Source: Didymodactylos carnosus (Eukaryota; Rotifera; Eurotatoria; Philodinida; Philodinidae). From it: a DNA stretch of 47,878 nucleotides. The notes beneath the pieces were generated by a model. That model did no database searches. It worked only from the letters and a program-made list of their open reading frames with translations, and was not told where the DNA came from. The stretch spans positions 1 to 47,878 of the forward strand of contig CAJNOQ010000528.1 in the NCBI GenBank assembly GCA_905250885.1, given 5' to 3'. Below are positions 25,139 to 41,779 of the stretch, one piece after another. The position numbers were made by a program, and so were the translations under genes. The number at the start of each line of letters is the position of its first letter. The stretch's first letter is position 1.

Positions 25139-26995
25139 TTCATTCTTACGTCGTCGTTCTTTCTCGATCCAGTTTTTTTTTTCTTCCTTCGTCTTTATTT
25201 TAAAAAGAAAAAAACAGCATTCTGGAGATAAAATTAGAAAAGGTAACAAATCTTGGATGAGTTATTTGTCCCATTTTTGTTCTCTACCCTCCTTGTTCTG
25301 TATTTGTTGAGTTTTTTTTTCTATCCTCTTCACTCATGTTCTCTTCAGTCTTTTGACTGACGATTAGTAGCAAGTGTGAAAGAGAGAGAAACAGCAAGAC
25401 AGCGTGTCAACGTCTCATTTTAAACAGCTAAAATTCTTACAAAAAATGGGTTTATTAAATACTATGTAAGATAATAGATGGAAATAATAGATTGAAATTG
25501 AAAATATTAAGATATTCTATATAATATTGTATTTCTGTTTTTTTCATTTAAAGGATTTATCCATCGCTCAGCTTAAATCAGCCGATGATGTTTCATTTAT
25601 GGATGCAGCCAGTGGATTTTATAATCCAATAACAGATGATAACAGTAATGTCGATGGAGATGAAACAAATATAAGCCTTGAAACAACACCATTAAGTCGA
25701 GGACGTGTATGTTATTTTAGTACGTCTTGTTTTCTTACATCTATTTTTCTATATTTCTTTTATATTAGAGAGGTGTAAGACGTTCAACACGTAATCCATG
25801 TGGATATTTAGTGTATGCTAGTGAAGCACGAAAACGTTTGATTAAAGATAATCCATCAATACCATTTGGAGAAATGAGTCGAATGATTGGAGAACAGGTA
25901 AACATTGTGAGAATAATTTTTTACATCTATTATATAATGTTTGTTCTAATAGTGGCGTCGATTAACAGCAGCTGAAAAAGACAAATATGAAGAAAAAGCA
26001 CGTGAACGAGCAAAAGAACAGGAAGTATGTAGTATATGTAGACAATCTGTTGGTATATTCTACTAATTTGTTATTTTTGAATTCATTTTTAGGTTGAGGA
26101 ACAAAAACGACAAGGATCGACGTATCAACAAACATCAACAATCAATCCAAATTATGTAGTGCAAAATGATAATCATGGTATGAGTTTGTCTGAAACTATT
26201 CCTTCATTCTGGAATTCTAAGCGGAGTCAGTTTTCGAACAACGGTCCAGTACCGATGTATTTTAACGATAGAATCGTATCAGACACAATCGTACAATAAA
26301 CGAACAGTTCATAATCGATTCTTTTTATCACGCTTACATTGTTTATTTAGTTTTATTTGAATTGCTTTTATTTATAGTAGGAAATGTGAATAATGTATAT
26401 GGAGTGCACAATAACCTTCGAATGGTAAATGGATGTGGACCAACAGTGAATGGACATTATCAGTCTAATTCGAATATGCCAGGTAGAGGAAGCACTAAGA
26501 AATAAAAAGAAATCTATAGTAATCTTCATATTTATATAAATATTGTAGCTTCTCAAACTTTAAATAAACCAGCATTAACTTGTCCACCCAAAACACAACG
26601 TCTAGTTCATTCAGAAGCTTATTTACGGTAAAAATTTGGTTATCATGTTCTATAACAGTTTGATATATCATATTTTTCTCTATTTATCCTAATATAGATA
26701 TATTGAAAATTTAAAATCAGATAATCCTTATATTAGTGATTGGCCAAAACAACTGAAAGCATCTATGAACGGTTCTTCCCCGTCATCTTCATCGTCATAT
26801 TCTTATCCACAAAATAATGGTACAAACGCAATGACTAATAATGGCAGTAGTATTAATAATCGATCATTGCCAACCCACTGGTTGGTAAACGGATCAGGAA
26901 TCTATAACAATGTTACTGAAGCTTTATGGTCCATGCGTGATAATATGTTTCAAGATGTTATCAGAATAAGGGATGTACTTTCTCATGAATGGTAG
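15538..26995 (+). CDS. PBRM1: Polybromo-1 (BAF180), PBAF chromatin remodeller subunit
   Basis: Thirty-five coding exons join in frame to 1699 residues, close to the human length (about 1690). The order is canonical: six bromodomains (about residues 33-945), two BAH domains (about 1000-1130 and 1239-1370), an HMG box (about 1450-1515) and the conserved C-terminus (PPKTQRLVHSEAYLRYIE, and LPTHWL...ALW.MRD). In animals PBRM1 is the defining subunit of the PBAF form of SWI/SNF and reads acetylated histones in the nucleus. The ATG is 40 nt after an acceptor (ATTTTAG, ending 15497). All domains look intact, so this copy should be functional. Oddities: one intron with a GC donor, and three introns enlarged by repeats. 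Confidence 0.93.
18029..18610. other. PBRM1 intron, 582 bp
   Basis: Large for this gene. AT-rich with no repeat or gene recognised. Confidence 0.5.
19557..19577 (+). repeat. (GAT)7 microsatellite
   Basis: Seven perfect GAT units directly after the splice donor of the BD5 exon (donor at 19554), so in the intron. If the intron were retained it would encode Asp repeats. Confidence 0.8.
19758..20813 (+). other. Enlarged GC-AG intron inside bromodomain 6
   Basis: The exon before ends ..NHE and the exon after starts DEACRCF. The only donor that keeps frame is AG|GCAAGT at 19758, a textbook GC-AG donor. The next GT, four bases on, would shift the frame. The acceptor is TTTCTTTTAG at 20813. The intron holds a near-perfect hairpin (20233-20353), a duplicated GCGTTCGTACTGAAAA (about 20133-20167), and a stretch near 20675 resembling the arm of the 910-bp element. 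Confidence 0.75.
20233..20353. mobile_element. 121-bp hairpin MITE-like element
   Basis: Arms 20233-20265 and 20321-20353 are 33-bp inverted repeats with one mismatch (core AAGATATCTCC, then GGCCGTCTATAACGCT), around a 55-bp loop. It is non-coding and lies in a PBRM1 intron. No target duplication could be read. Confidence 0.7.
22898..23727. other. PBRM1 intron with a TTAA-flanked element
   Basis: An 830-bp intron between the end of BAH2 and the next exon. It contains the 223-bp element at 23417-23639. The rest is AT-rich and unrecognised. Confidence 0.55.
23417..23639. mobile_element. 223-bp TTAA-flanked MITE, piggyBac type
   Basis: TTAA occurs at 23413-23416 and 23640-23643. The left end CCCTTACCACTGGCAG and the reverse complement of the right end TCCTTTACCCGCAG are similar but imperfect. 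A subterminal hairpin GTCCACGCCTGTGGAC lies at about 23609-23624. Non-coding. It looks older than the 72-bp element at 1056. Confidence 0.55.
23800..25553. other. Largest PBRM1 intron, with AT microsatellites
   Basis: 1754 bp. Contains TA-dinucleotide runs at about 24608-24637 and 25101-25135, and T-rich stretches. Open frames inside are AT-driven and carry no recognisable domain. Confidence 0.55.
25101..25135. repeat. (AT)n microsatellite
   Basis: About 14 AT units, then one imperfect unit, in the large PBRM1 intron. A shorter one lies at about 24608-24637. Confidence 0.8.
25769..26024 (+). other. PBRM1: HMG box of PBRM1
   Basis: NPCGYLVYASEARKRLIKDN, then PSIPFGEMSRMIGEQWRRL, then EKDKYEEKA form a complete HMG box. 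The family uses it to bend or contact nucleosomal DNA. Confidence 0.85.
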
Positions 26996-27677
26996 GATAA
27001 ACTATTTTTTTCGCAAAAAATTTAGTCACAAGTTATGTTCACAGTGTCAAATATTATCATTAGAAAATGCGTAAATGTATCCATGATGTTTTCGTTATAA
27101 TTTTTCTTTTTCATTCCAGTATATTTGTTATAAGACGATCGTTTTGTAACAAAAAAAAAATGCAAACGTGCCCTCTGTTGTTATTTTTTTTTTGTTTTAA
27201 TGTTGTGGGCTTTGTTGGAACTAATCTATTTCTATTTGTATATACGAACACTTCTGTGTATTGCACCTCAGATTTTATTGGGTTTGCAATAAAATTAGTA
27301 GTAGTAGTAGAAGAAAAAAAAAGTTATCTTATGTTGCTTTTTCTTTCTATTTTAAATGTGTGATGTGAATGAACGTTTTCATTGTTAAACAGAGATGATA
27401 TACGGCCGTACTATTGTTGGTCATAAAAAAACAGGATTTGCGGGGTAAAAGAATCTGCATACCTTTTTTTGTACAGTTTTTTTTTTTTTTTGTCTTTTCC
27501 ATATGTTTTTTTGTTTCTGTTCAGTGTGTAACCTGAGTATAATATATATCGTAGGGGAGAAATAAAAGGTGTCGAACATGGATCTCGGCAGATTCAGTTT
27601 CTAAAAGATCTTCAGAAGTGTTAGACTATGCTAGATAAAATAACATTTTATGATTAAAGCGGATTGTGTTTCTTCAG
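26996..27677. other. PBRM1 3' region and BCDIN3D upstream region
   Basis: T-rich, no supported gene. T-runs at about 27472-27490. A good acceptor (TTTCTTCAG) ends at 27677. Confidence 0.45.
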
Positions 27678-27692
27678 ATTTGAATATTTAAT

Positions 27693-28703
27693 ATGTCTAA
27701 TTCCTTGAAACGTAAACATAGTCCTCAGACCAGTGGAATTCCTTCTGCTGATCTTTTATCCTTAGTTTCTGATCTTGACGCGTTAATGGAAGAAAACTCT
27801 TGTCATAACAACACTAAAAATGATTCGATCGATAGTGCAAAAGGCAATTACAATGGAAATTTTAAAGATTATTACGAGTAAGTAAATGATCGGGAGAATC
27901 CGTTTCAATCCCTATTTATAAGTATATATATTTTTTTTCTTATTAACTTAAGATTTAATACTGTTCAAAGTCGCATGGAACAATTATGTACAGTGAATGA
28001 TCTTTCATTTAACATACCTTCTGATCAAGATACTTTATTAATATTAGATGTTGGTTGTAATCAAGGAGATCTAACAGTAGCGTTTTCTACATATTTATCG
28101 TGTAATATATTTCCAAATAAACATTTTGTGATCTTAGGAATCGATCTCGATTCAGATTTAATTGATCTTGCTAATACATTACATAGTAGTACAACAAAAT
28201 GTCGATATTGTTTTAAACAATGTGATATTACTAAGGATGATCAAACAGAAGACACTATTCGTCCTTTATTAAGTGAATACAAACGTGATCGTTTTGATTT
28301 TGTATTTTGTAAGATATTTGCTGTATGAATTACCTGTATAGATTGTCTACATTTTATTGTTTTTCTCAAATTTTAAGGTTTTTCAATTACAATGTGGATT
28401 CATTTGAATGGAGGAGATAATGGGCTGCAAATATTTTTAAAAACATTATCTTTACACTGTCAATATTTATTTATCGAACCACAGCCATGGGCATGTTATC
28501 GTCGCGCAAATCAACGTTTAAGACGTGAACAGAAACCCGAATTTATGTCATTTTATAAACTTAAATTAAATACAAATATGGAATTAATTATTAAAGACTA
28601 TCTTGAAGAACATTGTTCATTGAAACTAAAGCATGATTTTGGTGAAACAAAATGGTCGAGACTAGTTCTACTGTTTGAGTTACCTTTAATAGAAAAAAAA
28701 TAA
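27693..28703 (+). CDS. BCDIN3D: RNA 5'-monophosphate methyltransferase (BCDIN3D)
   Basis: Three exons, 27693-27877, 27953-28308 and 28378-28703, give 288 residues (human 292). SAM-binding motif I is LDVGCNQGD (residues 93-101). The family-diagnostic block runs SITMWIHLN (183-191), GGDNGL, then EPQPW.CYRRA.QRLR (214 onward), matching BCDIN3D rather than the longer MEPCE. The human enzyme O-methylates 5'-monophosphates of cytoplasmic tRNA-His and some pre-miRNAs. The acidic N-terminal 60 residues are unlike vertebrates. The ATG lies 15 nt after an acceptor (TTCTTCAG). It follows PBRM1 by 0.7 kb on the same strand and is convergent with the DDX5-like gene. Confidence 0.88.
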
Positions 28704-29165
28704 TTCTTAATTTGTGTTTTTTTCAATATAAAAAGTTACACAAAGTAAAGAAAATAGTTTTATTCGTTAAATAACGAATATCTATCAAAAAAAAGACTTT
28801 ATCTAGAAATTTCTCTAACTTTAAAATCTTGTCGTACCTTATCGAAAACTACACATCACATTTAGAGAACACATGATCAAACATCTTTGCCAATACACTA
28901 TGGATAAGACAAACAAGGATGTTCGATCAAAAGCAGAAACATATACAGTGTGATAAAACGCTGCTTTAGTTTTTTGATTTTGCACTAAAAATGAACTATT
29001 CATCGTAAGTTTGGCTTGTAGTATGTCTTTTGCTGATGATGATAATTGTTTTTCTTCATCTAATTTTACACGATAGTTGTCCCTCTCATTCCACTATTCT
29101 AGACTTTAGTTTTTGCACATGGCACTCAACCATTTGAAAATCTTGTACTAACTAACATCATTATA
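28704..29165. other. Intergenic, nothing recognised
   Basis: BCDIN3D 3' flank. No gene or element seen. Confidence 0.45.
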
Positions 29166-29425
29166 GTATGCAGGGTAGAATTTTTCAATATTAAACTTGA
29201 ATTGTAAGTCTATCTCTAGTGAATGTACTTGAGATTAAGTACTTATCTACTTGCACAGTTTCTAAAGTACTTGGTTATGCATGTGTCACACATTTTTAGA
29301 TTTAATATGTGCCAAGTACTTGAAAGAATTTCGGATGTTTGGATATATTTCGCAAGTACTTACCAAGTTATCTGCCAAATACTTGGTGAAGTACTTATAT
29401 TTGTTAAATTACTTGATACATTTTT
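29166..29425. repeat. Word island D: repeated AAGTACTTG
   Basis: The palindromic core AAGTACTT or its variants (GTACTTG, CAAGTACTTA, AAATACTTGG) recurs about a dozen times at irregular spacing. A possible left end CAGGGTAGAATTTTTC (29172 on) resembles the end of element H, but no matching right end was found. Overlapping open frames are by-products of the repeats. Confidence 0.55.
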
Positions 29426-31119
29426 TACTGGCATCTATTTTGATACAGCCGAAATGTCCTCTTCAAAACGGGTACCAAGCGAGCTTTCAAGATTTTCCAG
29501 AAATCTTCGGAAATAAGAGAATATTTTTTATTGATCTTAAATGCATTGTACAGGCGGATAATCTATGTTTCCGTTCATTTTATGAATTACCACACCTAAA
29601 GAAATTTTAATCTTGGGACTTTCATGAAATCTGACGTCATCCGTAAATTACAAAAAATTAAGAGATCACTTAGTTTTTATTTTAAACTATCTATTATAAT
29701 ATGAACGGTCTATCCATGAGAGAAAATAAAAATGTCTGTATGACAATTATGGAATACCAATCTGGCTATTCAAAGATTCTTCTAAAACCAAGTTTCGCGA
29801 AGCACCTTGAAAACACTATCCCATAAAATCCACATGTTTCGATCTCGAATGGTGAAAACCGGATGTTTCTATTTCCTTTCTTTCAAACTAGATATGCACC
29901 AATTTTTAACTGATGTTGGGCATCTGGTAGCCAGGGCATCGATTATCAAGATTCCTTCTCATAGCTCCGGAACGTCTAATTTTTTGTAGAAAAATATTTG
30001 CTCTACCAAATGGATTTATTAAAAAGATTCCAAAAGTATTTCTAATAAAACTTAGAACATTCTAAAATCCACTAAATCATGAAAAAACAATTCGTTCTTA
30101 TAATTTTTTGAAACATTACTTTGATCATTAGAAAAGTGATTGCCACCGGAGTTATGGTATTTGGTAATAATGATTCTGGATCTCCGCATGTTTTGCAACC
30201 TTCGATTGTTAATTTGCATTGTGCATGTAAATGTCCTAATTTAGGACACTTCCAGCATGTCAGTACGTAATTGAGAAATCATTTAAAACTCTCTTTTATA
30301 TCAGTTTTCCTGATATACTGATTTTACTCGCATCATTCAGTTATTTTGAAAAAATAAAGTTTGGACAAATTGTTAAATAGCATTTATCTGTACTCCTAGA
30401 ATTGAATTGACTATCAAAGTTTAGATAATTAAAATGTTTTATCTAATATACAATTTGAAATGACAAGTAACAGAGACATCATGAACATGCGATAGTATAG
30501 ATGTTTCGCGCTGCAACTTTCCGCTTAACAATTATCTTTCTTTTTTTGGCAAGATCATAGTCCTTTTATTTTCCTCGTATATATTACATATGAAAGCAAC
30601 AAAAAAACAAAAAATATGAAATTAAACATTAAAGAAAAAAATGAAAAGTAAAACATTCAAACAAAAACGAAACATATATACGAAAAACAACATCATATTT
30701 ACTGAGAACACATTTGTCTTCTTTGTTTCTTGTAAAATACAGTTAATGCTGGAACGACTACGAAAACGAGAGCAACAGCAAAAAAAAATGTTCAAGTTCT
30801 TCAGCAGCAAATTATTTCCTAATATAAATGATGTGAGAAAAAAGGAAAAATTGAGAAAGGTTTTACTTGTCGTACAAGATATAGACACGAAATACCCATA
30901 AAAAAACATTGATTTTCTTGTGAAAAAAAACTAATTAAGAATAGAAAAGTATGAGGTTAATTTTGAAAAAATGATGATTAATTATTTATATACTGCGATG
31001 TTTTATATCGTAGTTTTCATCCATGTACTGAAACACGTGGAAATAATAAAAATATTTTTTCTATCGTACAAAGATACAAAAGCAAAATAAAAAGTGAACA
31101 GTAAGAACAATTAACTCTC
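29426..31119. other. Intergenic, plus 3' UTR of the DDX5-like gene
   Basis: No gene supported. The 30600-31119 part is A-rich on the + strand and probably contains the helicase 3' UTR (minus strand). Open frames on both strands there are low-complexity. Confidence 0.4.
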
Positions 31120-36771
<5,652 letters not shown>

Positions 36772-37025
36772 TGTTTACTGTATATTAAAATAGGTGATGT
36801 TAATGTTAAAGTGATGTTTCTATCTGAAGATAAACGTTCACTATAAAAGTTGAATTTTTGGAAATAAAGAAGTAAAATGTAGACAAATATGGAACACCAG
36901 AAACAACAGTATCATGTAAAGAATATAATAAAAGCTAATTTACTAAAAACAATTGGTGTATTTACAAAATACATAGAAAAAAAAAACAGGCAAAAAAATA
37001 ATAAATGTAATGAAATTTCGTATAA

Positions 37026-37655
37026 TCAGTGTAAATGTCCTTCGTTGGTGTGAACAAGGTCAGAAGGGTTATGTTTCTTACTATCATTCTGGCCGGCTAT
37101 TTTATAATGATCAGTGACTTTTGGATAGGGATAATGAGGATTTATTGGTCCGAACGTATCGTGATAAGATAATGGATCTCCATGATGCCGGTCCCAATCT
37201 TTTTGTCTAGCTCTATCAACATTTATTCGCTTCCATGACATAAAAAGTCCCGTGACAAGTCCAAATACAACAGCATATAAATAATATTGTTTACGATAAT
37301 AAATATCAAAATGCCACGGTGTTGGTGAACGTGCTTCAATTGGTTCATTTGGAAAATAACTTTTATAAAACTCCTTTATATCAAAAGCTATTGGTTCTTG
37401 TGGGGTGTAATGTTTCGGACGTGGTAGTTCTTCCGGAGGTGGTCGAAATGATGGATCCATTGACAAAGGAGTTCTAGGCTGTTGCTTTGATAATGGTATT
37501 GATGGATCATGGTTTATGTGGTGCGAGACATTATGTGAAGATGAAGCAAAACACTGTTGAACATAGGAAAAACAACCATTTGTTCTCAACAAACGATCAC
37601 TCAGATGCGAATAAAGTAGTTTGTTGGACAAATGTTGTTGTTTTGAGAGAAACAT
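37026..37655 (-). CDS. Predicted mitochondrial single-pass membrane protein
   Basis: One exon, 209 residues. The first about 45 residues are basic, Ser-rich and lack acidic residues apart from one Asp, as in a mitochondrial presequence. Residues about 128-146 (YYLYAVVFGLVTGLFMSW) form one membrane helix, followed by a charged, Pro/Tyr-rich tail. PWHFDIY before the helix and GP..P.YPYP after it vaguely recall the complex I subunit NDUFB8 (WH.D.Y, GP..YPY), but length and spacing differ, so this is only a suggestion. The ATG directly follows an acceptor (GTTGTTTTAG). Its stop lies 255 bp upstream of the DDX5-like ATG on the same strand, close enough for a shared transcript. Confidence 0.7.
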   Translation of the reverse strand: MFLSKQQHLSNKLLYSHLSDRLLRTNGCFSYVQQCFASSSHNVSHHINHDPSIPLSKQQPRTPLSMDPSFRPPPEELPRPKHYTPQEPIAFDIKEFYKSYFPNEPIEARSPTPWHFDIYYRKQYYLYAVVFGLVTGLFMSWKRINVDRARQKDWDRHHGDPLSYHDTFGPINPHYPYPKVTDHYKIAGQNDSKKHNPSDLVHTNEGHLH

Positions 37656-38420
37656 CTAAAACAACGAGAAAACTTGGAATCTATCTATCATAGCTCATCC
37701 AGACATGAACAACAAACCGTTAACAAATATAGTTATTATGTGATTAAGACTAAGACTGTTTTATTCACGAAAAGTGAGAGTCATCAAAGATCACCGACCT
37801 GTAATAACAATGACTCAAGCCAAACAACACCAAAAGAGTAATAAAAAGAACAAAATAAAAAAGATAACTAAGGTTAGAACCAGAATTTGTGCACGTTACG
37901 AATCTATTGGACAAACAAACACGAAATTGCATTTCATTTTTGTTTTCTTTCTTCCGAACAAGCTACCATTTCAGTAGGAAGAAAATGAAACCCAATTTTA
38001 TGTTTGTTCATTCAAAAATAAATTCGTATCGCTAAACACATAAAGTAATGACGATTTCTTATTTACATCGATCTGATGAGATATTAAATAAAATGAAATA
38101 GCATATTGCATATAGTAGAACAAAAAAATTGCCTGACTTGTATACAAGCAAAAGAAAAGACAGTCATTACGATGGTAGTAGCGATTAAAAAAAAGAGGCT
38201 ACGCTACTATACAAATTAGTGGATGTGCATAACTGTATTACTAAGAATGGATTAGTCTAAAGCAAAAACGAATCTTCGCAGATATGTGTCATCGGAAAGA
38301 AAGAAAATTGGAGAATTAAATAAAATAATACAGAAGGAATGGGAATAAAATCATGATTTTTCCTTTTGAAGTTACATAGTTTTGTTAGTTGTTTGCAATT
38401 ATGAATTTATATTTTGCGTT
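37656..38420. other. Intergenic, nothing recognised
   Basis: Between the divergent 37-kb gene and ZFAND2. No supported gene. Confidence 0.4.
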
Positions 38421-38600
38421 GTTCTTGGGAGGGGGTACTTCTTGAATCAGGATCTTGATTTCTTGGATTTGTTTAGTAAGATCTTAATTCAAGATCTTGG
38501 TAAGAAAACGTAAGAAGTTAAAGAAATGTCAAGAACCCAAGATCTTGAACTTCTTCAAATTTCTTGACTTCTTGGACCCAAGATCTTGGAAATACTTTAA
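38421..38600. repeat. Word island E: repeated CAAGATCTTGG
   Basis: The palindrome CAAGATCTTG and its fragments (AAGATCTT, TTCTTGG, GATCTTG) recur roughly ten times within 180 bp. No terminal inverted repeats could be delimited. A weaker copy (GATCTTGACTTCTTGG) is at about 38839. Confidence 0.55.
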
Positions 38601-38927
38601 TCATCGTTTTATTTTCCACTCTTGTGTAAATATAAGTGCGAAGATTTTCACACTTAAAATAAATTTGAATTATTTTCCTTTTTTGATTATTGTTGTTTAA
38701 GGAAGAGGCTATGATTCTATATAGTCGTATATCTGATATCTATGACTGTCATGAATGAAAACAAAATGTGAAGAAAATTTTCCACTTAAGTGTGATAATT
38801 TAAACAAAATTAAAAAGAATTTAAAAAAGAATTTCTACGATCTTGACTTCTTGGTGTTTTTACCAGATGTAAGATCTAATCAAATACTTGTTATTTTGTA
38901 GTAACTACACAATTTCACTGATTTTAG
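38601..38927. other. ZFAND2 upstream region
   Basis: AT-rich. Contains one further word of island E near 38839. An acceptor (GATTTTAG) ends at 38927. Confidence 0.4.
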
Positions 38928-38963
38928 ATTTTTGCCTTGTGGTATTTATTTATTGTTCAAAAA

Positions 38964-39965
38964 ATGGAATTTCCCCATTTAGGAAAAAATTGTTCTGTTC
39001 AAACATGTAATCGTCTAGATTTTTTACCGATGAAATGTGATGCATGTGAAAAAATATTTTGGTAATTCTTTATTTTTTACAAAAGTAAATTTTGTTTTTT
39101 TAAAAATTGTTTTCTGTTGTTTATTTAGCAAAGATCATATAAGATATAATGAACATAAATGTGAATCATCTCATCGTAAAGACGTGCAAGTGCCTATTTG
39201 TCCATTATGTGGTCAAGCAGTATCTTGTTCTCGAAACGAAGAACCAGATCAAGTTGTCAGTGCACACATTGATCGCGATTGTAAATCTGATCCAGCTTTA
39301 AATCGTCGACGAATCTATACAAATCGATGTTCAGCTCCAAATTGTAAACAGCGTGAAGCAATACGATTGAACTGTGATAAATGTTTGAAAACATATTGCT
39401 TAAAACATCGTTTTCCTGAAGATCATAAATGTAATGGATATGAAAACACAGGAAAACAAATGAATAAAGCTGGGTAAGTTAAAAGAATAAATTTCTATCT
39501 TGATTTATAATGAAATTTTAATGGATTTGTTTTAGTGCTGCAGCTATTGATAGAATGAAATCATCCACAACAAATACAAATGTAATATCATCGATACATC
39601 CGACTTCAGCTTCTTCCCATGTAAATAAAAACAAATCTGGAAATACAAATAATAATGCAGCGGCTTCCGCTGTAGCGTTGGTAAGATCTATTTCATATCA
39701 AAAGAAATTATCTAAAAGTTAATATATCACTATTTCGTTTTAGGATGATGATTCTGATGGTTCACTAGCAATGGCAATTAAAATGTCAATTGAAGAAACG
39801 TAATATTCTCTAAAGATAATTAAGTTCAATGCTTTTATTTGTTGTCTTTTCAGTGGCACACAACAAGATGAAGATTATCTTTTAGCAAAAGCCCTTCAAG
39901 AAAGTGAAGAAGAGGAAGCGCGTCGAAGGAGAGCACAGGTGAGGATAGAAACTATTAAAAGTTGA
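38964..39965 (+). CDS. ZFAND2: AN1-type zinc finger / UIM protein, ZFAND2 family
   Basis: Five exons, 38964-39061, 39129-39473, 39536-39680, 39744-39799 and 39854-39938, encode two AN1 zinc fingers. The first is C.x4.C...C.x2.C...CKDH...H.C; the second is CSAPNC...CDKC...CLKH...HKC. A short Cys/His segment (CPLCGQAV...HIDRDC) lies between them. Ubiquitin-interacting motifs sit at the C-terminus (SLAMAIKMSIEE and YLLAKALQESEEEE). ZFAND2 proteins escort ubiquitinated or misfolded proteins to the proteasome (AIRAP/AIRAPL). Length about 251 aa if the last exon reads through to the TGA at 39963-39965. A good donor (CAG|GTGAGG) at 39939 raises the chance of a further 3' exon that I could not find. 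The C-terminal CAAX box of ZFAND2B is not seen. Confidence 0.85.
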
Positions 39966-41779
39966 AGATTCATAAATGTTCAGGAAATTTGTTATCTTAG
40001 ATTAGACTATCAGATTTTTCACCTTTTTTTCTATATAACTAATGACAAAACGTTTCTGAACAATTTTATTCATTTATTTTACATTTTTCTCATTGACTTA
40101 CAAGATTTTAGACTATTTCGATTGGTAGATAATGATTTTTCACAGCATCTGAAAAAAAACATACTGCGATAGACAGATGGTCAAACAACGCTTTGCACAA
40201 GACAGATGTTCAAGTTCAACAAATTCTTCAATTTATCTAATTCTCATTCAAGTGTTATATTTTCGATTTTTAAAAGAGACTTAAATGTTCTATTGTTAAC
40301 ATCTGATTCCCGGGATTGTGAACTAACACCTTAGAGTTAAACTTTTGAGGAGGTTTTCTATTAAAACTTTAAAAAAGATTGTTACAATAAATAAAAGACT
40401 ACGATTATCTGATCTATATCGACAAATAAAAATTTCTTCTATGAATACTCCCAAAAACTCCATAATCATCGTACATAAGTAGCAGAGATGGATCCCAGTT
40501 AAATCTAGATTTGAAAGTTTTCTTGACGTATTCGAACTTGATCTGGAAATGGGCGGACGTGTTTATCTTTATGAAGTAATTCTGAGCTCTATCCACATAT
40601 TTATATATATATATACGCGTTTTAAGATGCAAAGAGAACATTGATTTTATCAGAAAATAGTTAAAATGAATTTTGTACGATTTATAAGTGAAAAATAAGG
40701 GTTCTTTCATTTCAACTTTTGAGTAATAAGCTCAATGAGTGCTTCTTTTTAGAAAACCTTTATGTATAAATCCCAACAGCCTAAAATCTTGTATAGAAGT
40801 CAATGGAAGGGTTAATGGAAAAAAATAAGTAGATAAAGTTGTCAGAATATTTTTTTGCCACCCGTTAGCGTTTAGACGCATCAATGCATATTGCTTCATG
40901 CTTCCATAGTCCATAGAAAGAAATGAGTTTATTTTGTATTAGCTCAAATTATTTTATTAATAATAAACAGAAAGAGACTTACCCGTAGAGTTCCTCCTTT
41001 AAGTTCTATTTGTATTTTAGGGTATCAAAAGCAATGCCTGATAATATTTTCGGTTATCATTCTTTTAGTTATCGTCAAATAACCATGATTCAAATAATTC
41101 CAATAAAAATGATAAATCATGTATCATCCAGTGAATGATGATGAGTTTTACAACAGCACTTATCCAGAACATCTGCAGTTGAAACACAGTTTATTCGATT
41201 GACTGTCTTTGTTAAAGTTTTTCTGTTATTTTTCTAATCATTTAATTTATTTATTTTCTCTATGCTAGCTAAAGCTATTTTCTTTGACTGGTGCATATGT
41301 GTTCTTTTTTTACTACGATTATGTTTTTTTTATATTGTACTATACAGCTAACTACACGTATGTTGTACATATTGCTGGAAAAAAATAAAAGTATCTTTAT
41401 TAAGAACGATAAGATAAGATGAACTTCGTATTTGCTTGGATAATAGAAAAAAAATTGTCGTATATTTCGTTTTTAAGACTGTCTTAAACACTGTATAAAA
41501 GGAGAACGAGGAGTAAATTCTAATAGTAAGAATAAATTATGTGAACATCATCAACTGTGCTTAAACTCACAAATTATATCGAATTTGATACTGGTTTTGC
41601 GCAAAATACAACATAATTTTTTTATTGTTATAAAATATTCAAAACAGACATATTCTAACAATCTTAACGAAAATGTAATCTATTTTTAAAAATGTACACC
41701 ATCTATATTCGAAGAAAATGAAAAGTAGATAAAATGTCATCGAGTTTGTATCATTTAATTGTTAATTTTTGTTTTCCAG
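39966..41779. other. 1.8-kb spacer or intron between ZFAND2 and the PAGR1-like exons
   Basis: No convincing exon. A 27-codon frame at 41119 (MYHPVNDDEFYNS) has no usable donor. Short AT dinucleotide run at about 40600. It may be intergenic or a long intron. Confidence 0.4.

Larger units (their letters stand above)
15538..26995 (+). other. PBRM1: Exon map of PBRM1
   Basis: Coding exons read by eye, each checked for phase: 15538-15633, 15707-15804, 15869-16016, 16072-16212, 16287-16622, 16681-16848, 16905-16996, 17056-17159, 17225-17342, 17482-17551, 17613-17711, 17774-17866, 17933-18028, 18611-18703, 18766-18894, 18962-19203, 19256-19553, 19623-19757, 20814-20878, 20954-21002, 21067-21153, 21217-21420, 21496-21581, 21637-22307, 22366-22465, 22546-22736, 22800-22897, 23728-23799, 25554-25706, 25769-25897, 25953-26024, 26093-26177, 26378-26482, 26549-26627, 26698-26995. 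The sum is 5100 nt. Introns are mostly 50-80 bp; the outliers are 18029-18610, 19758-20813, 22898-23727 and 23800-25553. Confidence 0.85.

Noticed and set aside
29223-29610. Two frames of about 100 codons
   Set aside because: They overlap the AAGTACTTG island, are composed of its repeats, and lack splice or domain support.
41119-41199. Short acidic frame MYHPVNDDEFYNS as a first exon of the PAGR1-like gene
   Set aside because: It is tempting because PAGR1 has an acidic stretch there, but no GT donor in the right phase follows it.
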